Shown in pieces: positions 20,798 to 34,740 of a stretch of DNA of 64,000 nt (its first letter is position 1; each line of letters opens with the position of its first letter). The stretch is from Lepisosteus oculatus (Eukaryota; Chordata; Actinopteri; Semionotiformes; Lepisosteidae): NCBI RefSeq assembly GCF_040954835.1, contig NC_090718.1, forward strand, positions 14,213,532-14,277,531, read 5' to 3'. A program made the position numbers and the translations under genes. A model generated the notes under the pieces. It saw only the letters and a program-made list of their open reading frames with translations. It ran no database searches and was not told the DNA's origin.

Positions 20798-22520
20798 CTC
20801 TGCCAGTGTTAAACGGGCTCATTACACGCCACATAAAATACTTCATTTTGGTTATTAACACAGATTAGAATAACAGCATCCAAATTACACACAATTCTGA
20901 CCCTTTAAAGCCTAGGAGAGTACTATGAAATATTCGGCAGGGGCTTTGTCCTTTACCATTTCACAGGTATCTGTCCTTTGCCTTTTTAACCTAAAGCCAG
21001 AAAAAAGCATGCAACACAATAATATGAATATTTTCATTGTAAGACACGGGAGATGGTTTCCAGATCCTTAATGAAAACATAAGGGAGTGAAGTCCTTTGT
21101 GACTGTGCATGTCCTCTGTGACAGGGTTAAGTGTGTGCGGACATGGATTTGGAATCTCGCACAGCAGATTAAGGGAGATCAGAGAACACAACCGACCCTC
21201 CAATTGCATGAGCCCGGCAACCTGATGAATAGGCTGAGCTCGTGTAGAGAGGCCTCCATGAATACAGGAACACGATGTCATCCAACAAGCCGAACCCCGC
21301 TGAGCTTCACAAAGCAGAGAAAGGTAATAAACCATTGATTATTTTAAAGAAACCCTGAACAAAGTTGTGGGGTGGGGGGGAGTTTTCTCTTTTTAAAATG
21401 TATTCAGCAAATTTATTCAAACTGCACCTCGCGACCTCGAGGGAGTAAATCTCTGCTTTATGGGTGTCAGCCCCAGGTCAGGTCAGCTGTCCACTGCTGT
21501 GAAATGTGGGCGTCTTGACGAGGCTGGGCAGGTTTGTGTCTTCAGAAGAGAATGAATTACAGGCTTGCGGTGGGGACTGCAATGTGCAGTACAGACATCC
21601 GACCTTGTCCTCTCTCGATCTGTTGTGGGCTGCCCAGTGAGTGAAGAGCAGCGTTCGTAGTGTAACAACACAAGGCCAGTTTGAGATCCGGGACTGCTAA
21701 ACTTTGCCACAAATCCTACCCTCCTGCCTTCCGCGTAGAGTTTTTTTTTTCCTGCGGCTTCAAAAGATACTTCAGCAGCCTTGTCTCTCGAAAATCCCCC
21801 ACTGAAAGACCTGCTGTCCTAATCCCAGCATAAAGAAAGAGGATGTTAAAGATAAAAAGCTGGCAGTCAGCAGCCTGATGACAAAAAAGGATCAGCACGA
21901 AGGGGATTAAACCGTCTCATTAAATAATTTTCCTTTCATTTGGCTGCAGGCTAAAAATAATATTCTAGATGGAAAGAAAAGCACATGCACGCACAGCTTG
22001 GAGAAAATACCAAGTGATTTACAAGCTAGATGCCTGCTCTACAATTGTGCACTACAAAGGCTGTAATTACGAAATTATATAAAATTATCCCAATTAAAGT
22101 GACACAGTCTTTTTAATCTCTCACAAGGCAGCTGTGCAGGACTGGCAGTGTAATTTGTTCAGATTTTGCTACCTCTGAGATAAACAGTGAGGACAGCTGA
22201 CTTAACTCCTATTTAAACTTTGCAGATTACAAATGAAAAACTGACTTGTTTTGGCTCATTTGCACTCCGTATGACGTGAACTGCTTGGTAAACTGCTCTG
22301 CTCTAGAACGGGGATAGGCTGATGTTCAGAGAAACTGCTGGAGGTTTCAAATCGATACGCAGGAACTTCTGCACACCTGGTCAAACCTGAAACAGGTGGG
22401 CAGTTGAAATGCTCAAACCAGTGTTTGCAAGTCAAGGATTTACTTCAAAACGTTTCCTGCTTCTATGATGTCCATCATCTCTCGTTGTTTGAATGAGTAA
22501 CAAGAGGTCATATCCCAAAA
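20798..22520. other. intergenic; AT-rich, homeodomain-like motifs
   Basis: No exon or known repeat. Positions 22040-22260 are rich in TAATTA/AATTA-type motifs (TGTAATTACGAAATTATA, CCCAATTAAAG). This is the texture of many conserved non-coding elements, but conservation is untested. Confidence 0.25.
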
Positions 22521-22696
22521 CAGGGAGGTCCAGCCCCAGTCCTGGACAGACTGTCTGTGGAGTTTATGGGTCTCTTAAAGCAGTGGCACCCAAGGAGCTG
22601 GGAACAGTGGGCAACCTGGTCCAGGATAGCCAATCCTGAGCTGATGCAGGACACCAAGAATGAAAGTCTGCTAGGGCCTGGAACAGGACAACCTTG
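22521..22696. mobile_element. hAT-like MITE, copy 1
   Basis: CAGGGAGGTCCAGCCCCAGT and CCTGGA at the left oppose CCTGGAACAGGACAACCTTG at the right as diverged terminal inverted repeats. The CAGGGNNGTCC...GGTCCTGGA start is typical of short non-autonomous hAT elements in fish. Related copies are at 36424 and 54970. No target duplication survives. Confidence 0.5.
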
Positions 22697-23923
22697 CTCC
22701 AGCCTGTGATTTTATCGACAACAGGCTAAACTTAGATTTACATTTAGAGACCTCATTGGATCAACATCTCCTCTGAGTCTTTAGGGCGCATGAGAATGGC
22801 AGGTTCAGCCTTCTGGGGTCTATGCTTGCTTGTTTCGTTGATGAGTCAGTGGTATGGAGCTACCATCTGTGGGATTATGACTGAAGTCTCCAAATCTGAA
22901 TCCCCCTCCTAAAAAGTTCAAAACGTGTGGACTCTCATCTCAGAAAGGGGAAATTGATGCCCTATTTGCAGTGTCGCTGTGGAATCCAGTTCTGTTCTGT
23001 TGCGTGCACAAATGCAGATTGGTGCTCCAACAGGGACAGAGGTTTTGTGATAAAACTGGCAAACAGCTTAGCTTCTGCACGTCCTCACGGCAATGAGTGG
23101 GAGGTTTCACAGGAGGCAGGGCAAAGAAGATGACCGTAAAGGTTGTGAAGAGGAGCTGGCGGCCACATTGCCAGGGGTGCTTTCTTTACAGTTTAAAAAA
23201 TAATTTGTTTTGGAGGAAAGACCTTTTGCCCGCTGCGGTTTCGTCTCTTCCTAAACCCTGTTTTACCTCTCACTTGAGAAACGTTCCCCCAAAATTCCAG
23301 ACGCCCCACTGCTTCTCATGAGGATCCAAGTGCTGAAGTGTTTTGAAAATAGGGACCTTGGATTTAAGCTGAATGCAATAACTTGAAGAATGGCAAGAAA
23401 ACAAACAACCCAATTTTACTTAATTGTTGCGACTTGACCCTGTGGCCTCAGGATGGAGCACAAAAGGTCGGGGGTCAGCTGCTTTATTCGGGAAAAATGT
23501 AGGAATAAGGGGCGCTTCCACTTGAATCAGGGTTGAAAAGAATGGAATCCAGCTGAAGAACTGAGAAGCATAAGACTGTGCAGGAGATGCCACTACACAA
23601 AAAAAATAGAAATTTGTTTCAAAAGTAATTAGTGCATTCACTTCACTTAATAGAGGAAAATGAATGGCACATCCACAAGCAGGATTTAATTTTGGCTTGG
23701 CTTTCATCTTTCATTGGGGTCGGCAAAGGAGCAGACTCCACAAATGAGTGATTTACCCCAAGGACAGTGTCCAAACAACTTTATTTTCGTCATCCAAAGG
23801 CTTCTTTTTTTTTTCTTTGGAGGGAATTTCCTTAGAAACTAATATGGGGACCTGGTCTGAGAAATGTATGCTTCCTTTAATCACGCGGCTGTGGAATTCT
23901 CTTGGGACCACAGGCTCAGCATA

Positions 23924-23964
<41 letters not shown>

Positions 23965-25569
23965 TCTGTAGCTCTTCCTCCCCATAGGGCTGGAAGAACC
24001 ACATCTGGAAGCCATTTGCTGGAAGCAGTGTGAAAATCGGGAAGGCGGGAGAAGCAGTCACTGCTGAGAGGCCAAGCAGTGTGTGCTTTGTTCTCCAAAT
24101 CGTCTGTCCCATCTGCCTGCTACCACTATGGCATGACTTCTCGGAATGTCTGCTCTTTAATTTGTCCTAAAATGCACTTGGTGAATCACAGGTCTGAGCT
24201 AGAATTGCAGCATCGCTACGCCACCCGGGTGCACCTAGCTCGTGTCGTGGCTATATGTGAACCGAGCTCACACTCCCTGTTAGCATGAAGTGCCAACACT
24301 TAGATAACTGTAACTGTGCTGGATCAAAAACAACTTGATTATGAGTGCATGGGCTACCGCAGGACCAATGCCTCCTGCCTGCAAGTCTGAAAGAGTCAGA
24401 AACTGATACTTTGACCATCTTCTCTCAAGGTGAACATGAAGATCGGATGACCTCTTGCCAACCTATTGCAACGACACTCCACTGAGTTTCCTCAGAGACT
24501 ATCCAGGTGTATCAAGGAGATGCTTTTCCTCCCAAATGTTAAAACGACGACATAAATACATTGTTATATTGTGTTATATTGAGATTCGAAAAAGTGTTCC
24601 GTTTTCTTGGTTTGTCTTGGCAGACCTTACTTCCCATGTCTGCCATACTGAAATATTAGATCCACAACCCAGTGTGGCACTGCAGACTAAGCACATGTAA
24701 AGCACACTGCAGTCTTTGACGCTGATCTCTCTTTACAATGATTCACCCTCCTCTGTGTCTGGGCTGGTGTAGATCTGCCTGCTACTCTCACAGGAAGCGG
24801 TCAGCCAGCTGCAACCCAGCCTTAATGGCCCCCCTGAGCCCTCTGTGGCACAGCTCTTAATATTCCCCAGCCTGCAAAGCGTCTCTCCAGCATGTGCAGC
24901 CTAACCTGTTTATTTCCTTCATTGTTTGGTAGATCCATTAATGCGGTTCATACAAAGCATGTGTTGAATTTATTGCACGCGCTCCCCCCTGCCCATAATC
25001 ACCCCCTCCAAACTTGCCTGACCATGTTACCCATTTCTTTCCTTAGTTCTGCGCTTGTATTTATAGCCTGGTTTCCCTGGGGAAAGTGGTTTTCAGCAGA
25101 CAGAAGGACATCTGCTTTGCGTAAACCTATGAGCTTGCATGTCTGATTTAAGTGCTCGTTTATTTACCTATTATGCGGATGACAAGACCATAATTAGTAG
25201 AATCGGTCTGTCCTGGTGCAACAGAAGTCTTTTTTCCCATCCTGTTTGTCTTGGATACTCGGAAATCTCGGAAGATTTTGCATGGCAACTGTCAAGCCCT
25301 GTAGCTAAAAGCTGCACTACTGAGCACTTGAAAAATAATTTAATGGCACAGCCTGAGCTACATTGGCACAAAAGTAAGAGCAGACAGACATCATTTCGGC
25401 CAAGCAAAACCTTCAGACGTCATTGAATAGCTTAATTTTCTTGTGCTAGTCAGACAGCTCTCCTGCTGTATTCCATACAGACCAGAGAGACTCTGCATAT
25501 TTTGTCACTTCCCACCAAGTTACATCTCCGGTGTTGTCAGATTTCCTTCTGCCACCAAAGGAAAAAGAT
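22697..25569. other. intergenic, no recognised exon
   Basis: It holds a GT microsatellite (23927-23959) and otherwise nothing recognised. Frames at 23420-23707 and 23753-24112 (-) look spurious; the second is partly the GT tract translated. Confidence 0.35.
23927..23959. repeat. (GT)n microsatellite
   Basis: About 16 uninterrupted GT units. Confidence 0.95.
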
Positions 25570-26109
25570 GATAATTCCTAATATAGCTCTTTTCTGGAAA
25601 CTTCACTCAAAGCTCTTTACAGGTAATGGGGATCCCCTCCTCCACCACCAGTGTTCACCACCTGGATGATGCACCAGTACTCTCACCACACACCAGCTCT
25701 CAGTGGGCAGGAGAACAGTGATGAAGCCAGTTCAGAGATGCGGATTATTAGGAGGCCATGAATTGTAAAGGTCAGGAGGAAATCTGGCCAGGACACTGGT
25801 GTTACACCCCTACTCTTTTTGCAAAATGCCCTGGGATTTTTAATGCCCAAGGAGAGTCAGGGCCTTCGGTTTTATATCTCATCCAAAAGATGGTGCCTAT
25901 TTTACGCATAGTGTCCCCATCACTACACTGGGACATCAGGACCCAGACAGACCACAGGGTGAGCCCTCCCTACTGGCCCCACTAACACCTCTTCCAGCAG
26001 CAGCCTTAGCTTTCCCAGGAGTCTCCCATCCAGGTAATGACCAGGCTCACACCTGCTGAGCTCCAGGGGGGCTGCCAGCTGGGAGTTGCAGGGCGATATG
26101 GCTGCTGGC
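25570..26109 (-). mobile_element. SINE3 (5S-derived) copy D, near full length, minus
   Basis: On the minus strand it starts TGCCAGCAGCCATATCGCCC and continues CAGCAGGTGTGAGCCTGGTC, TTACCTGGATGGGAGACTCC, which match the internal promoter half of 5S rRNA. The body and the CTATAT-type tail follow. The tail lacks a long ATT run. Confidence 0.85.
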
Positions 26110-26835
26110 AATACACTTAATATTATATACTTAAGTGTTAAATTACTATTAGCATCAGCAGTGAAGGAGACATTTAGCAACACTGGTTCTTTATTATACT
26201 GCAATAACACTGCAGATATTTTATACAGTGCTTTTTATGAGACCTCATCTGAAGGCGCTTGACAATAAAACAATAAAGCCAGGCAAACTCAAACCAAGCA
26301 AGTGAACTGGAATGAAAAGCTGGAATAGAAATGTGAGCTTTAAGTCGAAAGTGCTGACAGAGCGGGCAGCTGTGCGCCGCTGGCTCCGCACCAGCTGGTG
26401 GGGCGAGGGCAGGGATTAGCCACGCAGTGCTCTCAGCTCCCAGGAAAATGGTAACCCCTCCTTCTCCACATCCCAGGCATGGGCAAGGGACACGCCCCTC
26501 CTCCGGTTGCCTGCTGGACGTCTGCACGGAGAAACGGCTTGGTGGGTAGGAGGGTGCCCTTTCTGGAGCTCCTCGGGGGCGACAAGGGGGTCACCATTAT
26601 GACCCCAGACCTAAAGAGGTTCCAAATGGCATGGGCATATTGTGAGACAAATGGGATACCGTGTGAGAAAAATAATGGAAGAAAGAGAGTTCACGTTCTG
26701 GTTTCACATTCAGTATAATAATGCACCTGTACTTTGAAATGTTGGTATGTGTACCAAAAAATTAGTAATAAATATGACTCTTGTTGGGACCATTTTATGG
26801 TCCTGCAATGATATTTTTTTAAATTGTGATTATTC
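26110..26835. other. intergenic, no recognised feature
   Basis: Frames at 26174-26527 (-) and 26479-26718 (+) match nothing known. Confidence 0.35.
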
Positions 26836-27057
26836 TAACCAATCATGGCCTCCTAATAACCCCCCTCTATGAATTGGCTTCATTGCTCTGCTCTCCTCCC
26901 CACTGATAGCTGGTGTGTGGGGAGCGTTCTGGCGCACTATGGCTGCCGTCGCATCATCCAGGTGGGGCTGCACACTGGTGGTGGTGGAGGGGAGTCCCCA
27001 TTACCTGTAAAGCGCTTTGTGTAGAGTGTCCAGAAAAGCGCTATATAAGTGTAAGGA

Positions 27058-27090
<33 letters not shown>
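26836..27090 (+). mobile_element. SINE3 (5S-derived) fragment E with (ATT)n tail, plus
   Basis: The 3' half of the family: ACCAATCATGGCCTCC, GCTGGTGTGTGGGGAG, TGCACACTGGTGGTGG, AAAAGCGCTATATAAGTG. It ends in a pure ATT run (27058-27090). The clean tail implies this is one of the younger copies here. Confidence 0.85.
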
Positions 27091-27091
<1 letters not shown>

Positions 27092-30001
27092 TAGGTTTGG
27101 TAATAGATGAAAGCACTCTGATCACTATGCTAGACTCAAGTTGCCACCAGAAAACGGAAACCCGCCAAAAGAAAGCTGACGAAACCGTGGCTCAGAACAA
27201 CAGGCCTTTAGTGATTGAACTGTAGTTTGAGATGTGATGTTTCCGCCACAAGCCTGACCTTCCTGAGACTGTTACAGTAAAAACTAAATAAATAAATTCT
27301 GGAAGGCAAAAATATAAAAGTATCTGTTTTGTGCTCTTCTTTTGGGGGACCTTAGCTTTTCTCCTGCGAAGGGACAGATCTAATTTTGATTTCGCTGGTA
27401 AGTTTTCAACGGTGAATGTTCAGCTCTATAGGACCTCTTAAGGGGGCAGTTAAAGTTGATGACAGCAAAAAAGGACTTTAACCAGTGATGGCAGTATTAT
27501 CTCTGAAAACTATATGATGATATAAGCACGTTGCTGACGCATTTTTGATACAGTAGATGACCTGAGTCTCAACTGCATGAGTGGAAAACCCCATTTAGAC
27601 TCCCTGCAGATAACTCACTCTGATTAGCCAGCATGACATCAGCTGCAGTACAGTGGCCTGCTGACTCCTGTTGCTTAAGTAAACCTCAGCTTTCAGATTA
27701 GGTTAGGAGGTATACAGTTCAATTTGGGAACCAAATGCTATAATAACATAACACTTCAGATCTTTACAGCGGTTGGAACATAGTTCCAGAATTGGTTTCA
27801 TGTTAAGAATAAGTAGACTGTCGCCTTATAGCTATCGCTGTTTTTGATACAGTGAGTATCTTGTAGGCTAATGTGGAAATGAGCATTGCTAGAAGTCATG
27901 TGAAGCTGTGCAAAAAGATAGCACAGGATTATCATTCTACCACTCATTTCTTCACTGTCGCTGAGGCTGTCAGAAAGGACCCAGACTGGCAGCATGCCGA
28001 ATCTCGCTCACAAGCCCACAAGTCTGGCTTGGACTCACAGACAGTTCGTGGCATCACTGACTGCAGCCAGGAAAGACTGAAAACACTCGGAGATTGCAGC
28101 ACAGTTTCTAGAAAGCAGATATACAATCGCTTATATTCTGAGTTTTGAATGTTTTTTTTTCTAGTGACATTCAAACAATACATCACAAATACAACATTTA
28201 ATGTTTGGGTTTCCATGTTCGTCTAATCATTTACACTAAACAAGGACTTTTGTTATTGCACTCACAAGGGTATTGGATTTTATTATATGCTCGCCTCTGT
28301 ACCATATTAATTTCCCCGAATCGGAATGTGAGTTGAACTTGCTTTTTTCAAGGATCTGTGATTTTCGAAGTGTAATGCAAGGTCAGCTAGTCTACCATAG
28401 GAAAACTAAATACTGAAGTCTGTGCTTTTTTAAGGACATTTCGCTCCAAAAAGTGCTTTGATTAAGCAAGTAATAATTCCTCCAAATTACGAATCAAGGT
28501 GCCTTCTTTGTTGAGTGCAATACAGCAAAGTGAGAATACAGCCATCCTTATTCTTACATTAGAGTTACACTTAGTCTGGCGACACAAACAGTACAGCAAA
28601 GGAATTCACACTTCGCATTCTGGGAAAGTGATGTAAGATTGTGATTTAAAAGAAGGAAAAACCAAGGAACTTTTGCTCAGCAAACCTAGGCAGGATTTCC
28701 TTCTGGCGCAGCTGGGGTTAAGCCTAGTGGGAAGAAAGAAGTCTTTGTTCTTGTGCTTCTGATGCTACGGGACAATGGTACATGTGCACACAAACACACT
28801 CTCACACGCCTCTTCCATAAAAGTGATAGCAGGCTTTACTGCGGTGTGATCTGGAACAGACCCCGCTGCCACGTCAGCTGCTGCTGCCGCTGCGGAGGCA
28901 AACCAGAGCCGTGCTGCAGCGCAGCGCCGCCTGTCTCCCACAGCAGTCCTGGCCACCTCCCGGGCCCGGGGACCTTGACCGAGCTCCAGCAGCACAGGAG
29001 AAACCCACTGCTGTAACTGGATATCCCAGATCTCCCCCCCACCCCATCCTCAAGGCCCCTTCAGTGTGCAGAATGCAGTGTGCTTTCTGATTAGGTGCTG
29101 CTTCTGCGTATCTAACTGAGTCATGACAATTGGTCTGCAGCCTGGAAGCCTAGATTCACTGCAGTCAGTCCAAGTTGTTTAATCGCAGATATAAAGAAAC
29201 TTGAACTTCCCCCACACATGCAGAGAAACAGTATTGAAGATTAAACGTTGTGCTTTCAGGATTTCCAGCTGCAAAAGCCAAGCACTTGCGTCCTGAGCCT
29301 TACCAGGGGCCACACTGTTACTACAGTACTGGAAAGCGCACAGTGTGCGTACAGTGCTACTTTTAAGCAAAAGGTTGTTTTACAGATCAACTCCATACGT
29401 TTCAGGTGTTGTTTTTCTAAGCTAACACAGCTTGTGCACGTCACAACACTCAGTGCAGATATTTCCTTATGTGTACGGGTGTATAAATAACAATTTCAGC
29501 AAGGAAACAGCTCGAAGAGAAATTCACAATGATGCATAAAGGGACAGGGGAAGGCAATCTGTGTGAAGTGAGATCTCCCTCACACTTACACTTTCAGCTA
29601 TTTCTCACCTCCGCTGTGAACACTGAGATGAGGGGAGAGTGGCGGGGAGGCAGAACAGCTCTCACGCGAGAGGGAAATCAGAACGTTCTCGATTCCTTCC
29701 CTCTCCACGCCTGTCACGAGCAGCTCATCTGCATCTGCTGGGAGACGGAGAGAGCAGGCCCGCCAGCCCGCCAGCCTAGGGCTGAAAAAACGAACTATTT
29801 TTAGGGCCGAGGGGAGAAGGTTAGCAAACCACCTGAGACCAGTAATCACAATGATCAAAGGCACTGACTTTAAAATCAACAACGAAACCTGAACCAGAGG
29901 ACACACATGGTTTTAAATGCACTTCCCAGTAGTTCCTCAGCTCAGAAGGCCCTTTTGTGCACAAAGGGCTGTGGGTGTCTGTGACAAACTACCCAGTGAC
30001 T
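27091..30001. other. intergenic, no recognised exon
   Basis: A GC-rich patch at 28850-28990 contains CTGCTGCTGCCGCTGCGG. The frame at 27873-28148 (+, 91 codons) has no family I know. Nothing else is recognised. Confidence 0.35.
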
Positions 30002-30130
30002 TATTGAAGCTGATACTCTAGTTTCTTGCAAGAAACCGCTGGACGAGATCCTCAGATCAGCTGCCTACAAACTACCAAACCAAATATACCAGGTTGGCCA
30101 AACAACTCCCTCTCGTTTGAAGCCCTTCTG
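30002..30130 (+). mobile_element. CR1-like LINE 3' tail
   Basis: ATTGAAGCTGATACTCTAGT, AAACCGCTGGACGAGATCCT, CAGATCAGCTGCC and a CTCTCGTTTGAA end match the tail seen at 34520 and 41180. Confidence 0.6.
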
Positions 30131-30219
30131 CTGAGAGGGGAATCTCAGCTTCCCACTTTGGTGGTACGCATGGAGGTCTATGCACAATACAGCAGCACCG
30201 GGAGATGAGGGACGTCAAG

Positions 30220-30600
30220 GAGGATGCCCGAGTGGCTCAAGCAGTGATGGCACTTGCTCAAACTGCAGGTTAAGCCCTGTGCTTCAGACATAGCCGGTCC
30301 AAGCCTGCTGCGATGGGGATCTGATGGTAGGCCTGGGTTTAGCCTTGGCCTGCAATGGATCCTCTTGGTTTTCTGGCCAAATGGCGACTCCGGAAAAGTG
30401 CAGGGGGCCCACAGACTTGCTCTGGCATACAGCTGCTACCTGCTGGCACCTCTTCTCTTATCTGTGCAGATCACCTCTTTTGCAGGTGGGCGTGTCAGAA
30501 GAGCATATCCATGTGCTGTATCTGTTTCCTGAGCCAGTACAGTAACAGCAACCACTGTGGGAGCCTTACAATCGCCTATCCAGAGTACAAAAAATATCTA
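30220..30600 (+). mobile_element. possible tRNA-derived SINE
   Basis: GATGCCCGAGTGGCTCAAG resembles an A box region. It is followed about 60 bases later by GCCGGTCCAAGCC, a weak B-box-like sequence. Boundaries and family are uncertain and no second copy was seen. Confidence 0.25.
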
Positions 30601-33454
30601 ACGATTCCACATTTATAAAAACAAAGGGGTACTCACTGGGGCCATCAGACTCCTTCCAGGTGATCAAGCCATTGATGGATTATCAAGATATTTAATTAGT
30701 TGTTTTATCTCCTGCTGGGTGGTAGTCTTACACTGCAGGTTCTTTCTTAATTCTGGCATTCAACTTTGACTCTATTCCCTGGACGCCAAACCAGTCACTG
30801 ACAATGAATCTCTTTCTGAATCCCTGCTTGTCTAATCTAAGCCAGTCAAGATGTATAGAACACATTTCGTATTCAACAATTTGTTATTCTTTTATTAAGT
30901 GCTTTCTACTGTACATACTATGAGGGCTACAGCAAAGCACTCTCAAAGTTGGGTCGCAGCATGGTAAAAATACAATAAATTAATGTTTCAGGCAGGCTTA
31001 TCATTGCCTAGTTTCTCTTTCCGTGCAAGTAAAGGCTAAACGGTTTCCTCCGACTTTTCAAACAGTGCAGTGGAAAATCTTACAGCGAGATTCTAGGGGA
31101 TAAAGGTGAGAGGGAAAACCAGCCATACATGAGACGTTCTCATCCCAGATGGAAAAATCAGGAAAACTTTAATAGCTTAGAGATTTTTTTTCAAAACTTT
31201 TTAAACAGGAAAAAAAAGAAAAGAGTTTGGAGTGGAGGTTCTTTCTGAGCAAATATGAAATATTTTTCAAGAAAAATTTGGCATCAGATTGGCCTTCACT
31301 TATGATAAAATTGTGAGCTTGAACATAACTTTGAAAAGCAAGTGATATAGTACAGGCACAGTTTTAGAAAAATAATTAAACTAAAAAAATAACATTTTAC
31401 TGGATTATGTAACCAAGACTGAGGACTGTTTGATGAGCTTCTACGAGCCCTTATAACACAAACACAAGATCTTTATCTGGGTGGTGGAGGGGGGCGAACA
31501 GGTTTCTGCAGCTGTCAAGATAGACAATAAAGAGTAGACAAACAATCAAAGGGGCCTGTCTTTGCTTGTCCTGGAGGTGCAATTATAGAATTATACTGTA
31601 AACACTGAATGCACGTTTCTATGTTTACCCCAGTCTGATCTGCACCAGGACAGCATGGTGATCTGTTTCACAGAACCAGGCCGCATCTGAATGATACTCA
31701 ACAATGGTACAGTTCGCTGACAGAACCAGGCCAGTAGACCACACCGCACGGTCCAGTATAGTATCGGATATTTATGTTTTTATCGTTACTGCTCAGTAGT
31801 CATACTGTTTACATTTCCAGTTTATACTGTTTGTGCTGTGAACGTACAGTAAGCTTTTTGATTTTCAGAAGTGTAAAGGAAATTATTTACTTTTGTACTT
31901 TGCCAGAGTTTTTAGGGTGATCGTTTAGGGTGGAAAAGATAGATAAGAAAGATAATTTATTGTCCACTAGTGAAGAATTTGTCTTCACCCTTAAAAGTAC
32001 AAAACACACAAGCAGAACATGAAGTCGCATAAAGTACATGAAATCACAACATTACGTAATACATAAATAAATTGCTAAATAAATACGTAGTGGGGGAACT
32101 ACCTTTACTTACATTGAGCAGTTTTATTGCACAGGGGACAAAGGACTTCTTATGAATGCTTTTAAGTTTGTTAAACTTAAATTTGTATATGTGTGATGCA
32201 ATAGCACTCTGTACTTTAAGTAAAATACTAGTTTACTAAGAGTAATGAGTTTTATCTGATAAATTACACGTATTTGTCAATTATACGTTTTTTGACACCC
32301 GTCACAGGAAGACGTTATAAAACGTTATAAAGACGTTAGAAAACGCCTACGTATCTATTCGCATTTTTGTTAGTATTTGTCATAGTTTGCGACTTTCCTT
32401 AACAGAAGCTATGCACAGGTGCAACCAGGCTCCCCAGTTCTAACAGATGCTGGCGTAGACAAGTTTGTAGTTGGTGTAACTTTCATTAACATAATTAAAT
32501 GAAACTGATCTCCTTCTGTAGGTTTGCAATAACCTTCGTTGGCAATGGAATTTGATTTCCCCTGCTCGTCGCGACTGGTTTCCAACGATTCATCCACCAC
32601 TTTCGAGATCGATATATTTTAGCTTGACTTTTTAGACAGGTCAAATCTGGAAGCAGTTTTCTTTAAAAAAAAAAATGTTTCCATCAGGTGTCGCAAAACC
32701 GCCCAGTTTCGTTCAGCCGAAGTAGTGTAGGTCCCTTGGTGCGTTTCTTGTGTGGTTTCCATAGTTTTGAAGTGGTAGTCGTAGCTTTAATATACTGCAT
32801 GTTTCTGGGGGAGGGGGAACACTCTTCCACATCTCTTTAACTTCCAACTAAGTGGTGACCACTTCCAATGTGTCTGAGCGACTCTCGGGCTCGGCCCTCC
32901 TCGCAACAGAGCCGTGCTGGTGGATCCCCCGTCAGTCAGCAGGATCATCACGCCTGAGCAGGAACAGGGAGAGCCAGAGGCTTATATCGGGATACTGAGT
33001 AAAAAAAAATAGGTGCCGCCGGAGCTTCAAGCCGCCGAACATTTCAAAACCCTTTCAGAAGGCGCGATTCTTCTGTTGAAACAGGAGGGTGTAACGTTAC
33101 TTCATAATGAATACGCTTGAAGGGGTTTTTATTATTTACTATTTACAATATTCCGACAAAGCCTTGACCTCAGAATACCTTCACGTGACCACCCTTTTTT
33201 AAATTCGGGCTTTGCTCGGCTCTTTCCAGCCCGAAGCAGTTAAAAACTTTTTTGTTTTCTTTTGCCCACCTCGGTCATGTTCCAAACCCGATGGAGAACA
33301 TCAAAGTGGAGTTACAAGTTACAGCTGTGGGAGAGTTTATTGACAACATCCTCACGCATGGAAAAAAAAAATAGGAAAAATGAAGGACCAATAGAATATG
33401 CCAGTTTTCACAGAAGTTAAAATGTAACCTAATATTAAAGGAATAAAACGGGTG
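30601..33454. other. intergenic; LINE-like debris and a mild CpG patch
   Basis: 31935-32170 (ATAATTTATTGTCC, TTTTATTGCACAGGGGACAA) resembles fish LINE tail debris, at low confidence. A short tandem ACGTTATAAA array lies at about 32310-32335. CpG is raised at about 32880-33080. No exon is recognised. Confidence 0.3.
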
Positions 33455-33545
33455 TGAAATGACAGGAGGCCATTTCGCCCAGTTGGCCTGTTGTTAGACG
33501 ATTACTTTTCTTGAAATAGTGCCAAATTATTTTCCCAGGATCCCA
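33455..33545 (-). mobile_element. CR1-like LINE 3' tail, minus
   Basis: AATGACAGGAGGCCATTTCG and CCCAGTTGGCC are the reverse complement of the GGGCCGAATGGCCTCCT-type tail of this family. Confidence 0.5.
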
Positions 33546-34519
33546 GAGGAAAAAAAGAAGTCAAGGCAAATTTACTTTATGATTCTGGTAAGCAGGTAGC
33601 AGTGACACACCTGGGCACACACTCAAACCCCCACCCCCACAGGAGAGTGTGCAGTATTTTATTACTAATCCAGCACGGCAGGTTTACCGAACAGAATTTC
33701 GGCATTAAAAGAAGACGCGGGCATCTCAGCGTTTCGATGCTGGGGAAAACCCTGAATTTCATTAAGATCCTGCCTGCTGCATCTCTAGTTCAGGGGGTTG
33801 TTTTGTCTTTTCTTTTCTCAACACCCAGAAACAACAGTCGTGGACAAAAAAAAAAACTCTTCAGAAATCTGAAAAGCCCTGTTGCTTCTTTCAGAAACCA
33901 GAAGAGGGGGACTGAAACCCCCTTTAGCTTGTAGGAGACTGCAGGGAAGGCACCCCTCTGTGTGGTCTGCCTGTAGTGAATCATCCTCAGGAACTACTGC
34001 TTTATTTAAACAGGTGGGAACTGAACTTGTGTAAAATCTTTTAAGCAGAAAACTTTAAACTTCCTGTCTTTTCAGCAGCAGGCGGTGCCTTCATATAAGA
34101 AACTCGTTCTCTGGTAAATAAATGTGTTTTGAAGTGAGTCTGGGGTGAGAGGGGGGCTGTAAGGTATGGCTCGCTGCCAGCTATTAAGTCACACTCTGTT
34201 GGCGATGTAACATTTGTCTTTCAACACGGTGCATGATTTATTCGTGTTTTGATGGCTAAACCGTCTCCTGCACAGATCCCAGCAAAGTCTTCACCTGACG
34301 TTTTATAGCCCTGTGCAGTGAGAGGTATTGCAATTTGGCACGACTCTTATTGTTCAACAATAATAGGTATTAAATGTTGCTCACCCTCTAATGGTAAAGA
34401 AGTTTAAGATAAAAAAGACCTGGAGATGCATCTCTTTGAACACGGCTTCCAGTTTTGCGCGGTAAATTCAGCTGTCACTTAAAACAAAATGACAAACCAC
34501 ACACTTTTTCTAGGCAATG
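33546..34519. other. intergenic, no recognised feature
   Basis: The 110-codon frame at 33602-33934 (+) has no recognisable domain. Confidence 0.35.
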
Positions 34520-34740
34520 TAGGGAAGCAAAAAGCAAAGGCAGGCATGTTACGATATATAGTCAGAAACATACCCAAAATAGGAGAGTGGAGCTATCTCC
34601 TCAGCCATGTTGTAGAAGCCGATACCCTGGTTTCTTTCAAGAAATAGCTGGATGAGATTCATGCATCAATTAACTACTATCAAGTGGACTAGAAGGGTTG
34701 AATGGCCTCCTCTTATCTGTAACTGCTATTCGTCTGTTAC
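34520..34740 (+). mobile_element. CR1-like LINE 3' end
   Basis: GGAGAGTGGAGCTATCTCC, GAAGCCGATACCCTGGTTTC, AATAGCTGGATGAGATTC and GGGTTGAATGGCCTCCTCTT. The order is that of the family's 3' end. It is diverged and lacks RT motifs. Confidence 0.65.

Noticed and set aside
18320..20868. Inverted duplication arms as a duplicated coding exon
   Set aside because: The frame is open in both arms, but most differences near the centre change amino acids, no domain is recognised, and splice sites are not in matching places.
23753..24112. 119-codon minus frame with a His-Thr run
   Set aside because: The His-Thr run is simply the GT microsatellite translated.
26913..27125. Frames with Tyr or Ile runs
   Set aside because: These are translations of the ATT tail of a SINE.
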